From an uncultured Verrucomicrobia subdivision 3 bacterium (lineage in GTDB: Bacteria; Verrucomicrobiota; Verrucomicrobiia; Limisphaerales; UBA11358), in assembly GCA_903917705.1 (NCBI GenBank), contig CAIXBQ010000142.1, forward strand, positions 1 to 64,000: 64,000 nucleotides of DNA, written 5' to 3'. The notes under the pieces were generated by a model, which made no database searches, had not been told where the DNA came from, and saw only the letters and a list, made by a program, of their open reading frames with translations. A program made the position numbers and the translations under genes. The first letter of the stretch is position 1; the number at the start of each line of letters is the position of its first letter. Shown here piece by piece: positions 54,375 through 63,778 of the stretch.

Positions 54375-55406
54375 TCATTTTATCTGCTGAATCTGCCGCG
54401 TGATTTCAAAGGCCAGGTCCAGCGCGCGCTTGGCGGATTCGCCGCTGACCACGGGCGCCTGCTTTTCGCGGACGCAATTGACGAAGCTTTGCAGTTCCAG
54501 CTTGAGGGGTTCGTCCTTCGCGATCGGCACGGGCTCGCGCACGATCTTTTTTCCGGCGAATTCGCTGACAATGGCCGAGTCCTTGCCGATGCCCAGCTTG
54601 GCGGCCAGAACCTTCTTCAGCAGGGAGCTTTCTTCCTCGCCGTCGCGCGCGACGCGATAGATGAAACCCTCCTGCACGCGGTAATCCAGCGAGATGTAGC
54701 AGGGATTGCTCGGGCCGCTGAAGACGCGGATCTTGCGCATCCGCTCCGGGCTGACCCGGCTGGCGGTGAGGTTCGCCACGCAGCCGTTGGCAAAGCGGAG
54801 TCGCACGTTGGCGATGTCCTCGCTCTTGCTCAACACGGGAATGCCCACGCCGTCCACGCTCGTCACGGGCGCCTTCACGAACGCAAGCACGATGTCCAAG
54901 TCGTGAATCATCAGATCCAGCACGACGCCGATATCGGTGCTCCGCGCGGGAAACGGCGACAGGCGATGGCACTCGATGAAGCGCGGTTCGGTGGCGACGC
55001 TCTGGAGAAAAGTGAACACCGGATTGAAACGCTCGACGTGGCCGACCTGCAAAACAAGATTCTTCTTCAGCGCCAGTTCGCACAGTTCGGCGGCTTGTTC
55101 GGAACTGTCGGTCATCGGTTTCTCCACGAGCACATGCTTGCCCTGCTGGAGCAATTGTTTGGCGAGATCGAAATGCGTGGTGGTGGGCGTGGCGATGTTC
55201 AGCGCATCGCTGGCGGCGGCGGCCTCGGCGATGGAGGCAAAGGCGCGCAACTGGTGTTTCTCCGCGATCTTGCGGGCGGTTTCGGTGTGCGCATCATATA
55301 TGCCGGTGAGTTCCACCAGCCCGGCGGCGTGGAGTTCGGAATAAATGCGGGCGTGATGCTGACCGAGCGACCCGGTGCCGAGAACGGCGACTTTGACTTT
55401 AGCCAT
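54375..55406 (-). CDS. Gfo/Idh/MocA family oxidoreductase of the lipid A cluster
   Basis: 343 residues. The Rossmann motif is VAVLGTGSLGQHHARIY, LNIATPTTTHF the second block and VEKPMTDSSEQA the EKP motif. SPFPARSTDIGVVLDLMIHDLDIVL contains the conserved HD pair near the active site. A Gfo/Idh/MocA gene beside lpxA/lpxB is frequent in Gram-negative bacteria and may act on an amino-sugar nucleotide in lipid A or O-chain synthesis. The ATG at 55406 is chosen over 55514. Substrate is inferred from context only. Confidence 0.9.
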   Translation of the reverse strand: MAKVKVAVLGTGSLGQHHARIYSELHAAGLVELTGIYDAHTETARKIAEKHQLRAFASIAEAAAASDALNIATPTTTHFDLAKQLLQQGKHVLVEKPMTDSSEQAAELCELALKKNLVLQVGHVERFNPVFTFLQSVATEPRFIECHRLSPFPARSTDIGVVLDLMIHDLDIVLAFVKAPVTSVDGVGIPVLSKSEDIANVRLRFANGCVANLTASRVSPERMRKIRVFSGPSNPCYISLDYRVQEGFIYRVARDGEEESSLLKKVLAAKLGIGKDSAIVSEFAGKKIVREPVPIAKDEPLKLELQSFVNCVREKQAPVVSGESAKRALDLAFEITRQIQQIK

Positions 55407-55633
55407 GCGCGGAGTTTGCCAGCTATGGCTTGAAACGGAAATCAGAAATGTCGCGCGAGGAAATTTGGACTGCGGCGGGAAGCGAAGCGCCGCGCCGCTT
55501 TCGAACCGAGCCAATTAACTTGGCCGGCCAGGCGAAAGCGCTGTCGCCGCTGCGCTCTGCCGGCGCAGTCCAAGATGATTTCGTTTCAACTTTCAACTTT
55601 CAACCGGCAGCCGGCAACCGTTAGATTACCGCC

Positions 55634-56299
55634 GTGCCAATTTTAAGTTACATCCTGACCGCGCTCGGCGCCTATCTGCTCGGCTCGATTCCGACGGGCT
55701 TTCTCGTGGCGAAGGCGAAAGGCATAGACATCCGCGCGGTTGGCAGCGGGAACATCGGCGCAACGAACGCCATGCGCGTGCTCGGCAAGCCGGCGGGCAT
55801 CGCTGTGCTATTGATGGATGTGGTAAAGGGCTATTTAGCTTCCGCCATTTTTCCGGCTATGCTCTATAACATTTTTTTTGCACAAAGTTGGGCCGATGTT
55901 TTTGAAAATCATCCTGCAGAATTCCAGATGCGATTTAAACTATTAGCCGGTATTTGCGCGGTGCTCGGCCACAATTATACCTGCTGGTTGAAGTTCAAAG
56001 GCGGCAAGGGCATCGCGACGACGGCGGGCGTTTATCTCGCGCTGGCGTGGCCGGCGCTACTGATCGCGCTGGCCGTTTTCGTTTTGGCGATACTGCTGAC
56101 AAAATATGTTTCGGTCGGTTCCATTTCGGCGGCGATTGCTCTGCCGGTTAGTGTTTGGTTGATGACCCCGCACAATTTATTTCTCGGCAGCGTGACGACA
56201 GCGCTCGGCCTGCTGGCGATTTACAAACACAAATCCAACATCCAACGGCTGATGGCGGGAACTGAAAACCGCCTCGGCCAAAAAAAGGAATCGAAATGA
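55634..56299 (+). CDS. plsY: Glycerol-3-phosphate acyltransferase PlsY
   Basis: 221 residues with five membrane helices. It acylates glycerol-3-phosphate from acyl-phosphate in the first step of phospholipid synthesis. LLGSIPTGFLVAKAKGIDIR, VGSGNIGATNAMRVLGK and FKGGKGIATTAG are the three catalytic loops. The start is GTG. It overlaps gpsA by four bases (ATGA), coupling synthesis of the enzyme to that of its substrate-producing partner. Confidence 0.96.
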   Translation: MPILSYILTALGAYLLGSIPTGFLVAKAKGIDIRAVGSGNIGATNAMRVLGKPAGIAVLLMDVVKGYLASAIFPAMLYNIFFAQSWADVFENHPAEFQMRFKLLAGICAVLGHNYTCWLKFKGGKGIATTAGVYLALAWPALLIALAVFVLAILLTKYVSVGSISAAIALPVSVWLMTPHNLFLGSVTTALGLLAIYKHKSNIQRLMAGTENRLGQKKESK

Positions 56300-57273
56300 G
56301 AATCTGCGTTTTGGGCGCGGGCGCGTGGGGCGCGGCGCTGGCAAAAGTCCTGCAGGAAAACGGGAACTCCGTGACCCTTTGGGACATCAACGCCGCGCTG
56401 CTGGACGAACTCAAGCAGGGGCGCAGCGAAAAGCTGTTGCCGGGCGTTGCCCTGCCGACGGATTGGAAAGTCGAGCCGGATTTTGGCAAGGCCGTCGGCG
56501 GTCGCGAAATTCTGGTGCTGGCAATTCCCTCGCAATTTTTCCGCGACGTGGCAGTGAAGCTGAAGGGTCATCCGGGTGTGTTTGTCAGCGTCACCAAGGG
56601 GATTGAATTTGAAACCGGCGAAACCATGAGCCGGATCCTGCGAGAGCAGGCACCTGCCGACCGCGTGGCGGCCTTGTCCGGGCCGAGCTTTGCGCGCGAA
56701 GTGGCGCTGGGCATCCCGACTTCCGTTGTTTGCGCGTGCGAGAGCGAGGGTACGGCGAAAACGGTGCAGGGGCTTTTCCACCGCCCGGAATTCCGGATTT
56801 ACCGCAGCCGGGACGTGCTCGGCGTGGAATACGGCGGCGCGCTGAAGAACGTCATTGCCGTTGGCGCGGGCGTGAGCGACGGGCTTGGCTATGGCGACAA
56901 CACCAAGGCCGGCCTCGTCACGCGGGCGCTGTCCGAAATGCGCCGGCTCGGCGTGGCCGGCGGCGCGCAGCCGGAAACATTCTCCGGCGTGAGCGGCCTC
57001 GGCGACCAGATGCTGACCTGCTTCTCGAAGCAAAGCCGCAACCGCGACCTGGGCGAACGGCTGGGACGCGGCGAGAGCATCGAAACCATTCAGGCCTCGC
57101 ATCCCAAGCTGGCGGAAGGTTATCCCACGGCGCGTTCCGCCCACCGGCTGGCGAAGGAAAAGCAGGTGCCCACGCCGATCATCGATGAAGTGCACGCGAT
57201 GCTTTACGAGGGAAAGAATCCGAAGCTGGCCGTGCGCGACCTGATTTCCCGCGCATTCAAGGCGGAAGATTAA
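56296..57273 (+). CDS. gpsA: Glycerol-3-phosphate dehydrogenase [NAD(P)+]
   Basis: 325 residues. It reduces dihydroxyacetone phosphate to glycerol-3-phosphate. The dinucleotide motif is VLGAGAWGAALAKVL, and SGPSFAREVALG and EYGGALKNVIAVGAGVSDGLGYGDNTKA contain the catalytic Lys and substrate-binding residues. Length is normal. It is translationally coupled to plsY. Confidence 0.97.
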   Translation: MRICVLGAGAWGAALAKVLQENGNSVTLWDINAALLDELKQGRSEKLLPGVALPTDWKVEPDFGKAVGGREILVLAIPSQFFRDVAVKLKGHPGVFVSVTKGIEFETGETMSRILREQAPADRVAALSGPSFAREVALGIPTSVVCACESEGTAKTVQGLFHRPEFRIYRSRDVLGVEYGGALKNVIAVGAGVSDGLGYGDNTKAGLVTRALSEMRRLGVAGGAQPETFSGVSGLGDQMLTCFSKQSRNRDLGERLGRGESIETIQASHPKLAEGYPTARSAHRLAKEKQVPTPIIDEVHAMLYEGKNPKLAVRDLISRAFKAED

Positions 57274-57316
57274 AAGCGGAACCGCTGAATGGTTGCCTCG
57301 TTGAATGGGAGCCGGC

Positions 57317-58237
57317 TCAACGATTGTCGCCCTCATGGACCGGCAACGGGACTTTCCATTCGATGATTGGAAAACGCGCGCCGCAATCGAGGCATTGCGT
57401 GAGGCTGAACTGGGTGCCGCATTGCGGGCAGGCGCCCAGCGTGGCAAAGGTGTCGAAATTGTTTCCGCATTTGCCGCAGCGCCAGAGCGTGCCAAGCGGC
57501 GGCCCGTTTTTACAGGCCGGACAGGCAAAGCCCGGACGGCGTGGAATCTTCGCGACACGGGCCAGCACGCGCGCCTGCTTGAGACCGCCCCAGCAGCTTA
57601 TCAGGATGAACGCCGCCATGATGCCAAGCCAGACCGAACCCGCATAAATCGCCAATAAAATCAATCCCGCCACCCCGATGAACCCGATGATGCTCGCCGC
57701 CATCAGGCTGTTCGCCCGGCCAAATATGAACCACAAAAGCGAGCGCAGGATTTGCCCGCCGTCGAGCGGGTAGACCGGCATCAGATTGAAGATGAGCAGG
57801 ATGAAGTTGATGTCCCGGATATTGGTCAGCAGCATGAACCCGTTCGGTAACTGTGAATCCCAGCCCGCCGTCCGGCCGTGCATCACGAGGCCGACGAACA
57901 CCGGCACCAGCGCCACGTTCACCAGCGGGCCGGCGGCAATGCTCCAGAGTTGCGCACCGGGGCGCTGCGGAGGATTGACATAAGCCACGCCGCCCAGCGG
58001 CCAAAGCACAATGTCCTGGGTCTGGCCGCCGACCTGGCGGCAAGCCAATTGATGTCCAAATTCGTGCGTCAGCACGATGGCGAAGAGCGCCAGCACTTCC
58101 AGTGCGTTCCATCCGTAGTTGGTGTACTCATGCGGCCGACTGGTGAAATAGATGAACGCCAGAAACCAAGCCCAGTGGACATAGACATCCACACCGGCCA
58201 GCCGGAACAGGCGGATGGAACCCTTCTTCGTCGGCAT
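57317..58237 (-). CDS. Site-2 protease (M50) with C-terminal zinc ribbons
   Basis: 306 residues. It is a membrane-embedded metalloprotease with HEFGH in a transmembrane helix (zinc His/His and catalytic Glu) and NLMPVYPLDGGQ as the third ligand motif. About six helices are predicted. The last 70 residues form two CxxC pairs of pairs (CPAC/CGKC and CPQC/CLDC), that is two zinc ribbons facing the cytosol. It would cut a membrane-spanning protein inside the bilayer. The ribbon tail could recruit the substrate. It is adjacent to thrH (its ATG is next to the thrH stop). Confidence 0.9.
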   Translation of the reverse strand: MPTKKGSIRLFRLAGVDVYVHWAWFLAFIYFTSRPHEYTNYGWNALEVLALFAIVLTHEFGHQLACRQVGGQTQDIVLWPLGGVAYVNPPQRPGAQLWSIAAGPLVNVALVPVFVGLVMHGRTAGWDSQLPNGFMLLTNIRDINFILLIFNLMPVYPLDGGQILRSLLWFIFGRANSLMAASIIGFIGVAGLILLAIYAGSVWLGIMAAFILISCWGGLKQARVLARVAKIPRRPGFACPACKNGPPLGTLWRCGKCGNNFDTFATLGACPQCGTQFSLTQCLDCGARFPIIEWKVPLPVHEGDNR

Positions 58238-58840
58238 TTAAAGCGCCCCCTTGATCAGCTTGAGCAGTTCCGCGTGCGACTCCACGGCCTTGAACTGTGG
58301 AAACTCCTGCTTCACGTTCGCCGGCGCATGGATGAGAAAGCCCACGTTCGCCTCCTTCAGCATTGCCGTGTCGTTGTAGGAATCGCCGGCGGAGATGACG
58401 TGGTAGTTCATCCGCTTGAACGCCGCCACCGCCTCGCGCTTCTGTTCGCGCAGGCGCAACTGGTAATCCACAATCCGGTCGTTCTCCACCACCAGCCGGT
58501 GGCAGAACAAGGTGGGAAAATTCAACTGCCGGAGCAGCGGTGCGGCGAATTGCTCGAACGTGTCCGAGAGAATGACCACCTGCACCAGCGTGCGAAGCTC
58601 ATCGAGAAATTCTTTGCCGCCGGGAAGCGGCTTGAGCGTGCCGATGACCGACTGGATTTCCGACAGCTTGATGCCGTGCGCGTCGAGAATCCCGATGCGG
58701 TAGCGCATGAGCTTGTCATAGTCCGGCTCGTCGCGGGTCGTGCGGCGGAGCTCCGGAATGCCGGTCTTTTCGGCCACGGCGATCCAGATTTCCGGCGTCA
58801 GCACGCCTTCCATGTCCAATGTGACAATTGCTTGTTTCAC
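58238..58840 (-). CDS. thrH: ThrH-like phosphoserine phosphatase/homoserine phosphotransferase
   Basis: 200 residues. The HAD nucleophile motif is VTLDMEGVLTPEIW, in which the first Asp forms the phosphoaspartate. VVILSDTFEQFA and ISAGDSYNDTAML are the second and third HAD motifs. The sequence around LTPEIWIAVAEKTGI and KPLPGG matches ThrH, which makes serine from phosphoserine and can phosphorylate homoserine. The GTG at 58840 gives the family-like start; a TTG at 58858 is an alternative. Confidence 0.88.
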   Translation of the reverse strand: MKQAIVTLDMEGVLTPEIWIAVAEKTGIPELRRTTRDEPDYDKLMRYRIGILDAHGIKLSEIQSVIGTLKPLPGGKEFLDELRTLVQVVILSDTFEQFAAPLLRQLNFPTLFCHRLVVENDRIVDYQLRLREQKREAVAAFKRMNYHVISAGDSYNDTAMLKEANVGFLIHAPANVKQEFPQFKAVESHAELLKLIKGAL

Positions 58841-58858
58841 GCGCGCGAAGTGTTTCAA

Positions 58859-59016
58859 AAAGCCTCCGCCATGTCGAGCGCGCCATCACAACGGTCCAGG
58901 CCGGATCTCCTGCCTGGCGAACCATGATTCCATGTTGAAAAACCGGGTCGGCTTCAAACCCGCGGACGCTCGAGCTCCGGCCGAAATGGATCTTCTCAAG
59001 CAGCTATCCATCCGGC
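58859..59016. other. Short intergenic gap
   Basis: 158 bp between two minus-strand genes. No hairpin terminator or promoter is obvious. Confidence 0.3.
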
Positions 59017-59229
59017 TCAGCCCCGGCCCCGGCCATGGTTCAAGTTGATGAACTGCTTGGTCTCGGCGATATAGCCGACGATGTTGAACTTGCCGATCTG
59101 CGCCTGCTGGGCCGCGACCATGGCCTCGGGTGTGGTTGCAAACCGTTTGCCGGTGGCGATTTTTTTGGACCAGAGGCTTTCGCCGGTGAGATATTCCAGA
59201 CAGTCGGCATTCTCGATCATGATGTTCAT
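59017..59229 (-). CDS. Conserved-looking small hypothetical protein
   Basis: 70 residues from the Met at 59229 (MNIMIENADCLEYLTGESLW, then SKKIATGKRF...IGKFNIVGYIAETKQF). The pattern of a short beta strand, a Trp-containing turn and a closing strand looks like a compact small protein, and I recall similar ones in this phylum, but no function. A longer frame reaches 59268. No signal peptide. Divergent from the TPR gene. Confidence 0.5.
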   Translation of the reverse strand: MNIMIENADCLEYLTGESLWSKKIATGKRFATTPEAMVAAQQAQIGKFNIVGYIAETKQFINLNHGRGRG

Positions 59230-59358
59230 AGCAAGACACTCTAGCAGAGTTTTCAACATAACCGGCATGATATCACGAATTATCTTTCCGTCAGGCGCGT
59301 GGATGAGGCGCTGCCGAAGCGACTTGCCTCGTGAAGGCGGGTTGGTATCGTCCGGCGA

Positions 59359-60399
59359 ATGATTTCACGCTGCCTTGTCCTTGCGGGCGCTATGTGCGCC
59401 TTGAACGTTTGCCCCGCACAGGCGGAACCGGCCGACCCGCACAGCGATGCCATCGCCGGCCAGCGGCTGAAGACCGACGAAATCAAGGCGCTGGAAGCAT
59501 CGGTCGCGAAGAACCCCGATGATTTGTCAGCGCGCACCAGGCTGCTGGGCAATTATTTCATGCGGCAATATTCCTCGAAGGAGGCGAAGGCCGCCCGCGC
59601 GAAACATATTTTCTGGATCATCGAACACCATCCGGAAGCGGCCATCGCCGGTCTGCCTTACTGTTCGCTGGATCCGGTGATGAATGGCGATGCCTATCAT
59701 CAAGCCAAGGAACTGTGGCTGGTTCAAACCAAGGCGCAGGCCACGAACACATCCGTCTTAGGAAATGCGGCGAATTTCTTTCTGCTTCAGGACAAGGAGT
59801 TGGCCGAAAACCTGTTGAAACAGGCGCAAAAGGCCGAGCCCGACAACCCGCACTGGTCGGAGCGATTGGGTCATCTATATGCACTGCACAATGACGAGGG
59901 CAAAACGAACGAACGAAAGTCCTTGCAGGAATTTGAACGGGCGCAGGCGGCAGACACCGACGAGTCCAGCCGCTTTTACCGCCTGGCTGATCTGGCCAAG
60001 CAGGCGTTCGCGGCGGGCGACCTCGCGAAAGCTACCCAATATGCCAACGACCTGCTGGCCGCCTCGGCGAATTATCCCAAGGACTGGAACCTCGGCAATG
60101 CCATCCATACGGGGAATACCGTCTTGGGTCGGGTCGCCTTGAAACAAGGCCGGCTCCAGCCGGCGAAGGAATATCTTTTGAAAGCCGGGCAGACGCCGGG
60201 TTCACCCCAGCTCAATTCATTCGGCCCGAACATGAGCCTTGCGAAAGAGCTGCTTGAAAAGGGTGAGACGGACACGGTGGTTCAATATTTTGACCTGTGC
60301 CGGAAGTTCTGGCACATGGGCGACAAGAATCTGGACAAGTGGACATCGGAGGCCAAGGCGGGCCTCGCGCCGGACTTCGGCGCCAACCTGGTTTATTGA
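59359..60399 (+). CDS. Secreted TPR-like repeat protein
   Basis: 346 residues. The signal peptide ends near CPAQA (about residue 21). The mature protein is a run of helical hairpins with TPR-like spacing (LAENLLKQAQKAEPDNPHW, RLADLAKQAFAAGDLAKATQYA, VALKQGRLQPAKEYLLKAG). It is likely periplasmic and scaffolding. The GNAT gene starts 12 bp after it, so the two are probably co-transcribed. The partner is unknown. Confidence 0.7.
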   Translation: MISRCLVLAGAMCALNVCPAQAEPADPHSDAIAGQRLKTDEIKALEASVAKNPDDLSARTRLLGNYFMRQYSSKEAKAARAKHIFWIIEHHPEAAIAGLPYCSLDPVMNGDAYHQAKELWLVQTKAQATNTSVLGNAANFFLLQDKELAENLLKQAQKAEPDNPHWSERLGHLYALHNDEGKTNERKSLQEFERAQAADTDESSRFYRLADLAKQAFAAGDLAKATQYANDLLAASANYPKDWNLGNAIHTGNTVLGRVALKQGRLQPAKEYLLKAGQTPGSPQLNSFGPNMSLAKELLEKGETDTVVQYFDLCRKFWHMGDKNLDKWTSEAKAGLAPDFGANLVY

Positions 60400-60411
60400 A
60401 CGAAAGATTTT

Positions 60412-61080
60412 ATGATCACCGAAGATAACTTTATTGATTTCAAATGCCCTTATTGCCGGGAGATGAATTCCTTCCCGCAGGAGAGCACCGGCCTGATCCG
60501 GGAATGCGTCAACTGCATGGAAAGCCTTATCGTGCCGGAGGCGGAAGGCGAATTCGGCCGGCCCATTCCCCTGCCCCTCACCACGCCCCGCCTGATTCTG
60601 CGCCGGCTCGAAGCCGGCGACTCCAAAGACCTCACGGGGTTCATGTTCGAGGACGAAGAGGAAGCCCTGCAATGGCTAGCCAGCCAAAGCAAGGTCAAGC
60701 TGACGACGCTCGACCGCGTCTTTCAATTGGGGGTGCAAGTCCAGGACGCCGGCAAGATTATCGGCAGCGTGGGCTTGCGGTTCACGGATTACCGGTTTGT
60801 CGAGGCCGAAATCTCCATCGAAGGCGGACTGAAGGATGAATCCAAGGATTTTATCAAGGAAGCCGTGGCCGCCTTGCTGGTGTTTTGTTTCAAGCAATTG
60901 AACCTGCACCGGGTCATCGCCCGGAGTCTTAACGATGATCCCGCAAGCTGCGAACTGTTTGCCGCCGCCGGCATGCGCCGCGAAGGCGAGTTCGTGAAAC
61001 ATTATTTTGCCAACGGCGAATGGCTCAATACCGTCTGGTTCGCCATGCTGGACGAGGAATGTCCCGCCGCCGGCATCTGA
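60412..61080 (+). CDS. GNAT N-acetyltransferase with N-terminal zinc-ribbon
   Basis: 222 residues. Residues 12-35 form a CPYC...CVNC zinc-binding knuckle. From about residue 55 a RimJ/RimL-type GNAT domain follows (TPRLILRRLEAGDSKDL, GSVGLRFTDYRFVEAEISI, RVIARSLNDDPASCELFAAAGMRREGEFVKH). It would acetylate an N-terminus or small amine from acetyl-CoA, and the knuckle may recognise a protein or RNA target. Convergent with the release-factor-like gene. Confidence 0.88.
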   Translation: MITEDNFIDFKCPYCREMNSFPQESTGLIRECVNCMESLIVPEAEGEFGRPIPLPLTTPRLILRRLEAGDSKDLTGFMFEDEEEALQWLASQSKVKLTTLDRVFQLGVQVQDAGKIIGSVGLRFTDYRFVEAEISIEGGLKDESKDFIKEAVAALLVFCFKQLNLHRVIARSLNDDPASCELFAAAGMRREGEFVKHYFANGEWLNTVWFAMLDEECPAAGI

Positions 61081-61098
61081 ACAACTGTCCACTTCCGC

Positions 61099-61512
61099 TT
61101 AATCCATCCCGACGGAACGGCGCGCGGCCTTTTTATCGGCCTGATGCGATTTGTCGTTGAGCATCCGCGCCTTGGCCCGGCGGGAGCGCTTGCGCTTCTG
61201 CCGGCGGATCTTTTCAATCTCGGCGCGCTGCGCGGCGATGAAGCCATTTTTTGCCGCTTCAATCTTGTCGAGCAGCAGGCGGCGGGCGATGAACCGGTTA
61301 AGCCCCTGCTGGCGCGTTTCCTGGCACTTTACCTGCACGCCGGTCGGCTGATGCAGCAGCATGACACAGGTGGAAACCTTGTTGACGTTCTGGCCGCCGT
61401 GACCGCCGGAGCGGACAAAGGATTCTTCAATGTCCGCCTCGCGCACGCCCAGCGCGGCCATGCGCTGAGCAAGCTGGTTTTCTTTTTCGAGACTGACGGG
61501 AAACGCGCCCAT
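61099..61512 (-). CDS. Peptide chain release factor-like protein (GGQ domain only)
   Basis: 137 residues. The catalytic GGQ loop is [14 protein letters not shown], where the Gln directs water onto peptidyl-tRNA. The basic C-terminal tail ([15 protein letters not shown]) resembles ArfB/ICT1-type rescue factors, which release stalled ribosomes without codon recognition. The codon-recognition domain of RF1/RF2 is missing. It begins 15 bp after the MidA-like gene. Confidence 0.88.
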   Translation of the reverse strand: MGAFPVSLEKENQLAQRMAALGVREADIEESFVRSGGHGGQNVNKVSTCVMLLHQPTGVQVKCQETRQQGLNRFIARRLLLDKIEAAKNGFIAAQRAEIEKIRRQKRKRSRRAKARMLNDKSHQADKKAARRSVGMD

Positions 61513-61527
61513 GCGGCAAGGGTAGCA

Positions 61528-62622
61528 TTACCCACGCGACTGCACCAGCACGCGGAAGGCCCGGCCAAGATGCTCGAGATGCGTGAGCGTCTGGAACTGG
61601 CGCACCTGCTTCGCATCCAATTGGGCAAAGGATTTATCCGACACGGCCTTTTGCAGGATGCGCGTGAGAAACTGCGGCTGGGTACAAAACGATTCGGTCT
61701 TCAAGCCGGCTTCCTCGCCGGCTTGTTGAATGGCGGTAAAATTGACGTGCGCGGTCAGATCCTGCTCGCCGGGATGCGCCAGCAAATCGTCGCTGACGCG
61801 GTGGCTATGATATGCGCGCAGGGTACCGCGTGGGCGGGCGGGCGAAACCATCTCGCCGGCGGTGTAGCCATAATCAATCGTCAGCAGCCGGCCACGCTGC
61901 AAACTACGGGAGGCCTCGCGCCACCACGTTTCGGCGGCGGGACTGGTTTCGACGGTGTAGCCGTCAGGCAGCACGTCCACCAGCGCGGCGGGAAGATGGC
62001 GGATGGTAGAGGGAAGCGACGATTGCGGCGGCTGGATTTTCACCCAACCAAACACCTCGCCTACGAGCGCGACCCCCCATTCAAACCAGGCTTGGGATTT
62101 TGCATCCCAGCCGAATCGGTGGACGGGAAAGGCGTCGAGCAGTTCGTTGCTGAACAGAATGCCGTTGAATGGTTGAATGGTTGAATCGTTGAGGCCGACC
62201 AGCCAACGGACGCGCGGCGCGAATGGTTTGAGTGCTTCCTTTTGCCAGGCCTGACGGTTCAAGGAAGGTTCGAGGATGCAGTATTCTATTTGCGAAAAAA
62301 GTTCCGGGCGATGGTTTTGCAGCCAGTTCAAAATGTCCGCCGCGAGTTTCCCGTCATGTGCGCCCGCTTCAATGATTTGAAGTTTGAAATTCGCAATTTG
62401 AGATTCCCGGAGCCATCCGGCGAATTGAAATGCGAGCAGTTCGCCGAACAGGCTTCCCGTGCTGACGCTGGTGATAAAGTCGCCGGCACGCCCGACGTTG
62501 TCCCCTTTCTTTTCGTAATAACCAGATTCAGGACAGTAAAGCGCCAGTTCCATGAAGCGCGCGAAAGAAATCACGCCGTGTTTTCGGATTTCACGGCAAA
62601 TGGCTTCGGTCGGCATTTTCAT
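61528..62622 (-). CDS. SAM-dependent methyltransferase, MidA/NDUFAF7 family (DUF185)
   Basis: 364 residues. ISFARFMELALYCPESGYYEKKG and GRAGDFITSVSTGSLFGELLA are the signature N-terminus, IIEAGAHDGKLAADIL the SAM-binding loop and LFSNELLDAFPVHR a conserved block. The mitochondrial relative methylates an arginine of complex I. In bacteria the target is not established. Upstream of the release-factor-like gene and divergent from pilT. Confidence 0.9.
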   Translation of the reverse strand: MKMPTEAICREIRKHGVISFARFMELALYCPESGYYEKKGDNVGRAGDFITSVSTGSLFGELLAFQFAGWLRESQIANFKLQIIEAGAHDGKLAADILNWLQNHRPELFSQIEYCILEPSLNRQAWQKEALKPFAPRVRWLVGLNDSTIQPFNGILFSNELLDAFPVHRFGWDAKSQAWFEWGVALVGEVFGWVKIQPPQSSLPSTIRHLPAALVDVLPDGYTVETSPAAETWWREASRSLQRGRLLTIDYGYTAGEMVSPARPRGTLRAYHSHRVSDDLLAHPGEQDLTAHVNFTAIQQAGEEAGLKTESFCTQPQFLTRILQKAVSDKSFAQLDAKQVRQFQTLTHLEHLGRAFRVLVQSRG

Positions 62623-62674
62623 TGCTTGCAGTGTAGCATGGCTTTGATTAGTGTCGCCTCAACCGAGAGGATTT

Positions 62675-63772
62675 ATGGCTAAAATTGATGCGTTTTTCAA
62701 CCTGATGTTTGAGCAAAAGGCTTCCGACCTGCACATGGCCTCCGGAAACCCGCCGATGATGCGGATCAACGGCGAGCTCCAGCGCGTGGATTATCCGCCG
62801 CTGGAAAGCGATTCGCTCAAGGCGATGCTCTACGAAATCGCGCCGGATTTCAAAATCAAACAGTTTGAGGAAACCGGCGACGTGGACTTCGGCTACGAGA
62901 TTCCCAACATCTCCCGCTTCCGCGTGAACTTCTTCAACCAGAAGAACGGGGTGAGCGCCGTGTTCCGGCAGATTCCCAGCCGCGTGCTCTCGTTCGAGGA
63001 TTTCGAAAAGCTGGAGGCGCCCCTGCCGGCCGTGTTCAAAAAGTTCGCCATGCTGAACCGCGGCCTCGTCGTCGTGACCGGCCCGACCGGCTCCGGCAAA
63101 TCCACCACCCTCGCCGCCATCGTGGATTACTGCAACCGGAACCGCAAAGACCACATCATCACGGTGGAAGACCCGATTGAGTTCGTCCACGAAAGCAAGA
63201 ACTGCCTCGTGAACCACCGCGAAGTCGGCGTCCACACCAAGTCGTTCGCCGCCGCCCTGCGCGGCGCGCTGCGCGAAGACCCGGACATCATCATGGTCGG
63301 CGAAATGCGCGACCTGGAAACGATTGAACTCGCCATCACCGCGGCCGCGACGGGCCATCTCGTGTTCGGCACGCTGCACACGCAGAGCGCGGCCAAGACC
63401 GTGGACCGCATCATTGACGTTTTCCCGGCGGACCAGCAGAACAAGATCCGCCAGACGCTGTCCGAGGCGTTGAAGGGTGTCGTCGCCCAGACCCTGTTCA
63501 AGCGCTCCGACAAAAAAGGCCGCGTGGCGGCGTTCGAGGTGCTCGTCTTCAACACGGCGGTGGCCAACCTCGTGCGCGAAGGCAAGACCCACCAGATCCA
63601 GGGCATGATCCAGGTCGGCAAAAAGTTCGGCAACCAGCAGATGGACGACCACATCATGGAACATGTCCGCATGAAACGCATCACCCCGGAGGACGCCCAC
63701 GACAAATGCGCCGACAAGAAAAAATTCCGCCCTCTCCTCGCGCATCCGCCGGAAGATGACGATGCCATGTGA
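62675..63772 (+). CDS. pilT: PilT/PilU-like twitching motility ATPase
   Basis: 365 residues. It is a hexameric ATPase that retracts type IV pili. An N-terminal PAS-like domain (DLHMASGNPPMMRINGEL) precedes the RecA-like core: Walker A TGPTGSGKST, Asp box TVEDPIEF, Walker B DIIMVGEMRDLET and His box FGTLHTQSA. The ATG at 62675 is chosen because a good Shine-Dalgarno (AGAGG) lies 4 bases upstream. The acidic C-terminal tail (EDDDAM) is like PilU. A second PilT-like gene follows after 6 bp. Confidence 0.94.
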   Translation: MAKIDAFFNLMFEQKASDLHMASGNPPMMRINGELQRVDYPPLESDSLKAMLYEIAPDFKIKQFEETGDVDFGYEIPNISRFRVNFFNQKNGVSAVFRQIPSRVLSFEDFEKLEAPLPAVFKKFAMLNRGLVVVTGPTGSGKSTTLAAIVDYCNRNRKDHIITVEDPIEFVHESKNCLVNHREVGVHTKSFAAALRGALREDPDIIMVGEMRDLETIELAITAAATGHLVFGTLHTQSAAKTVDRIIDVFPADQQNKIRQTLSEALKGVVAQTLFKRSDKKGRVAAFEVLVFNTAVANLVREGKTHQIQGMIQVGKKFGNQQMDDHIMEHVRMKRITPEDAHDKCADKKKFRPLLAHPPEDDDAM

Positions 63773-63778
63773 TTGATT

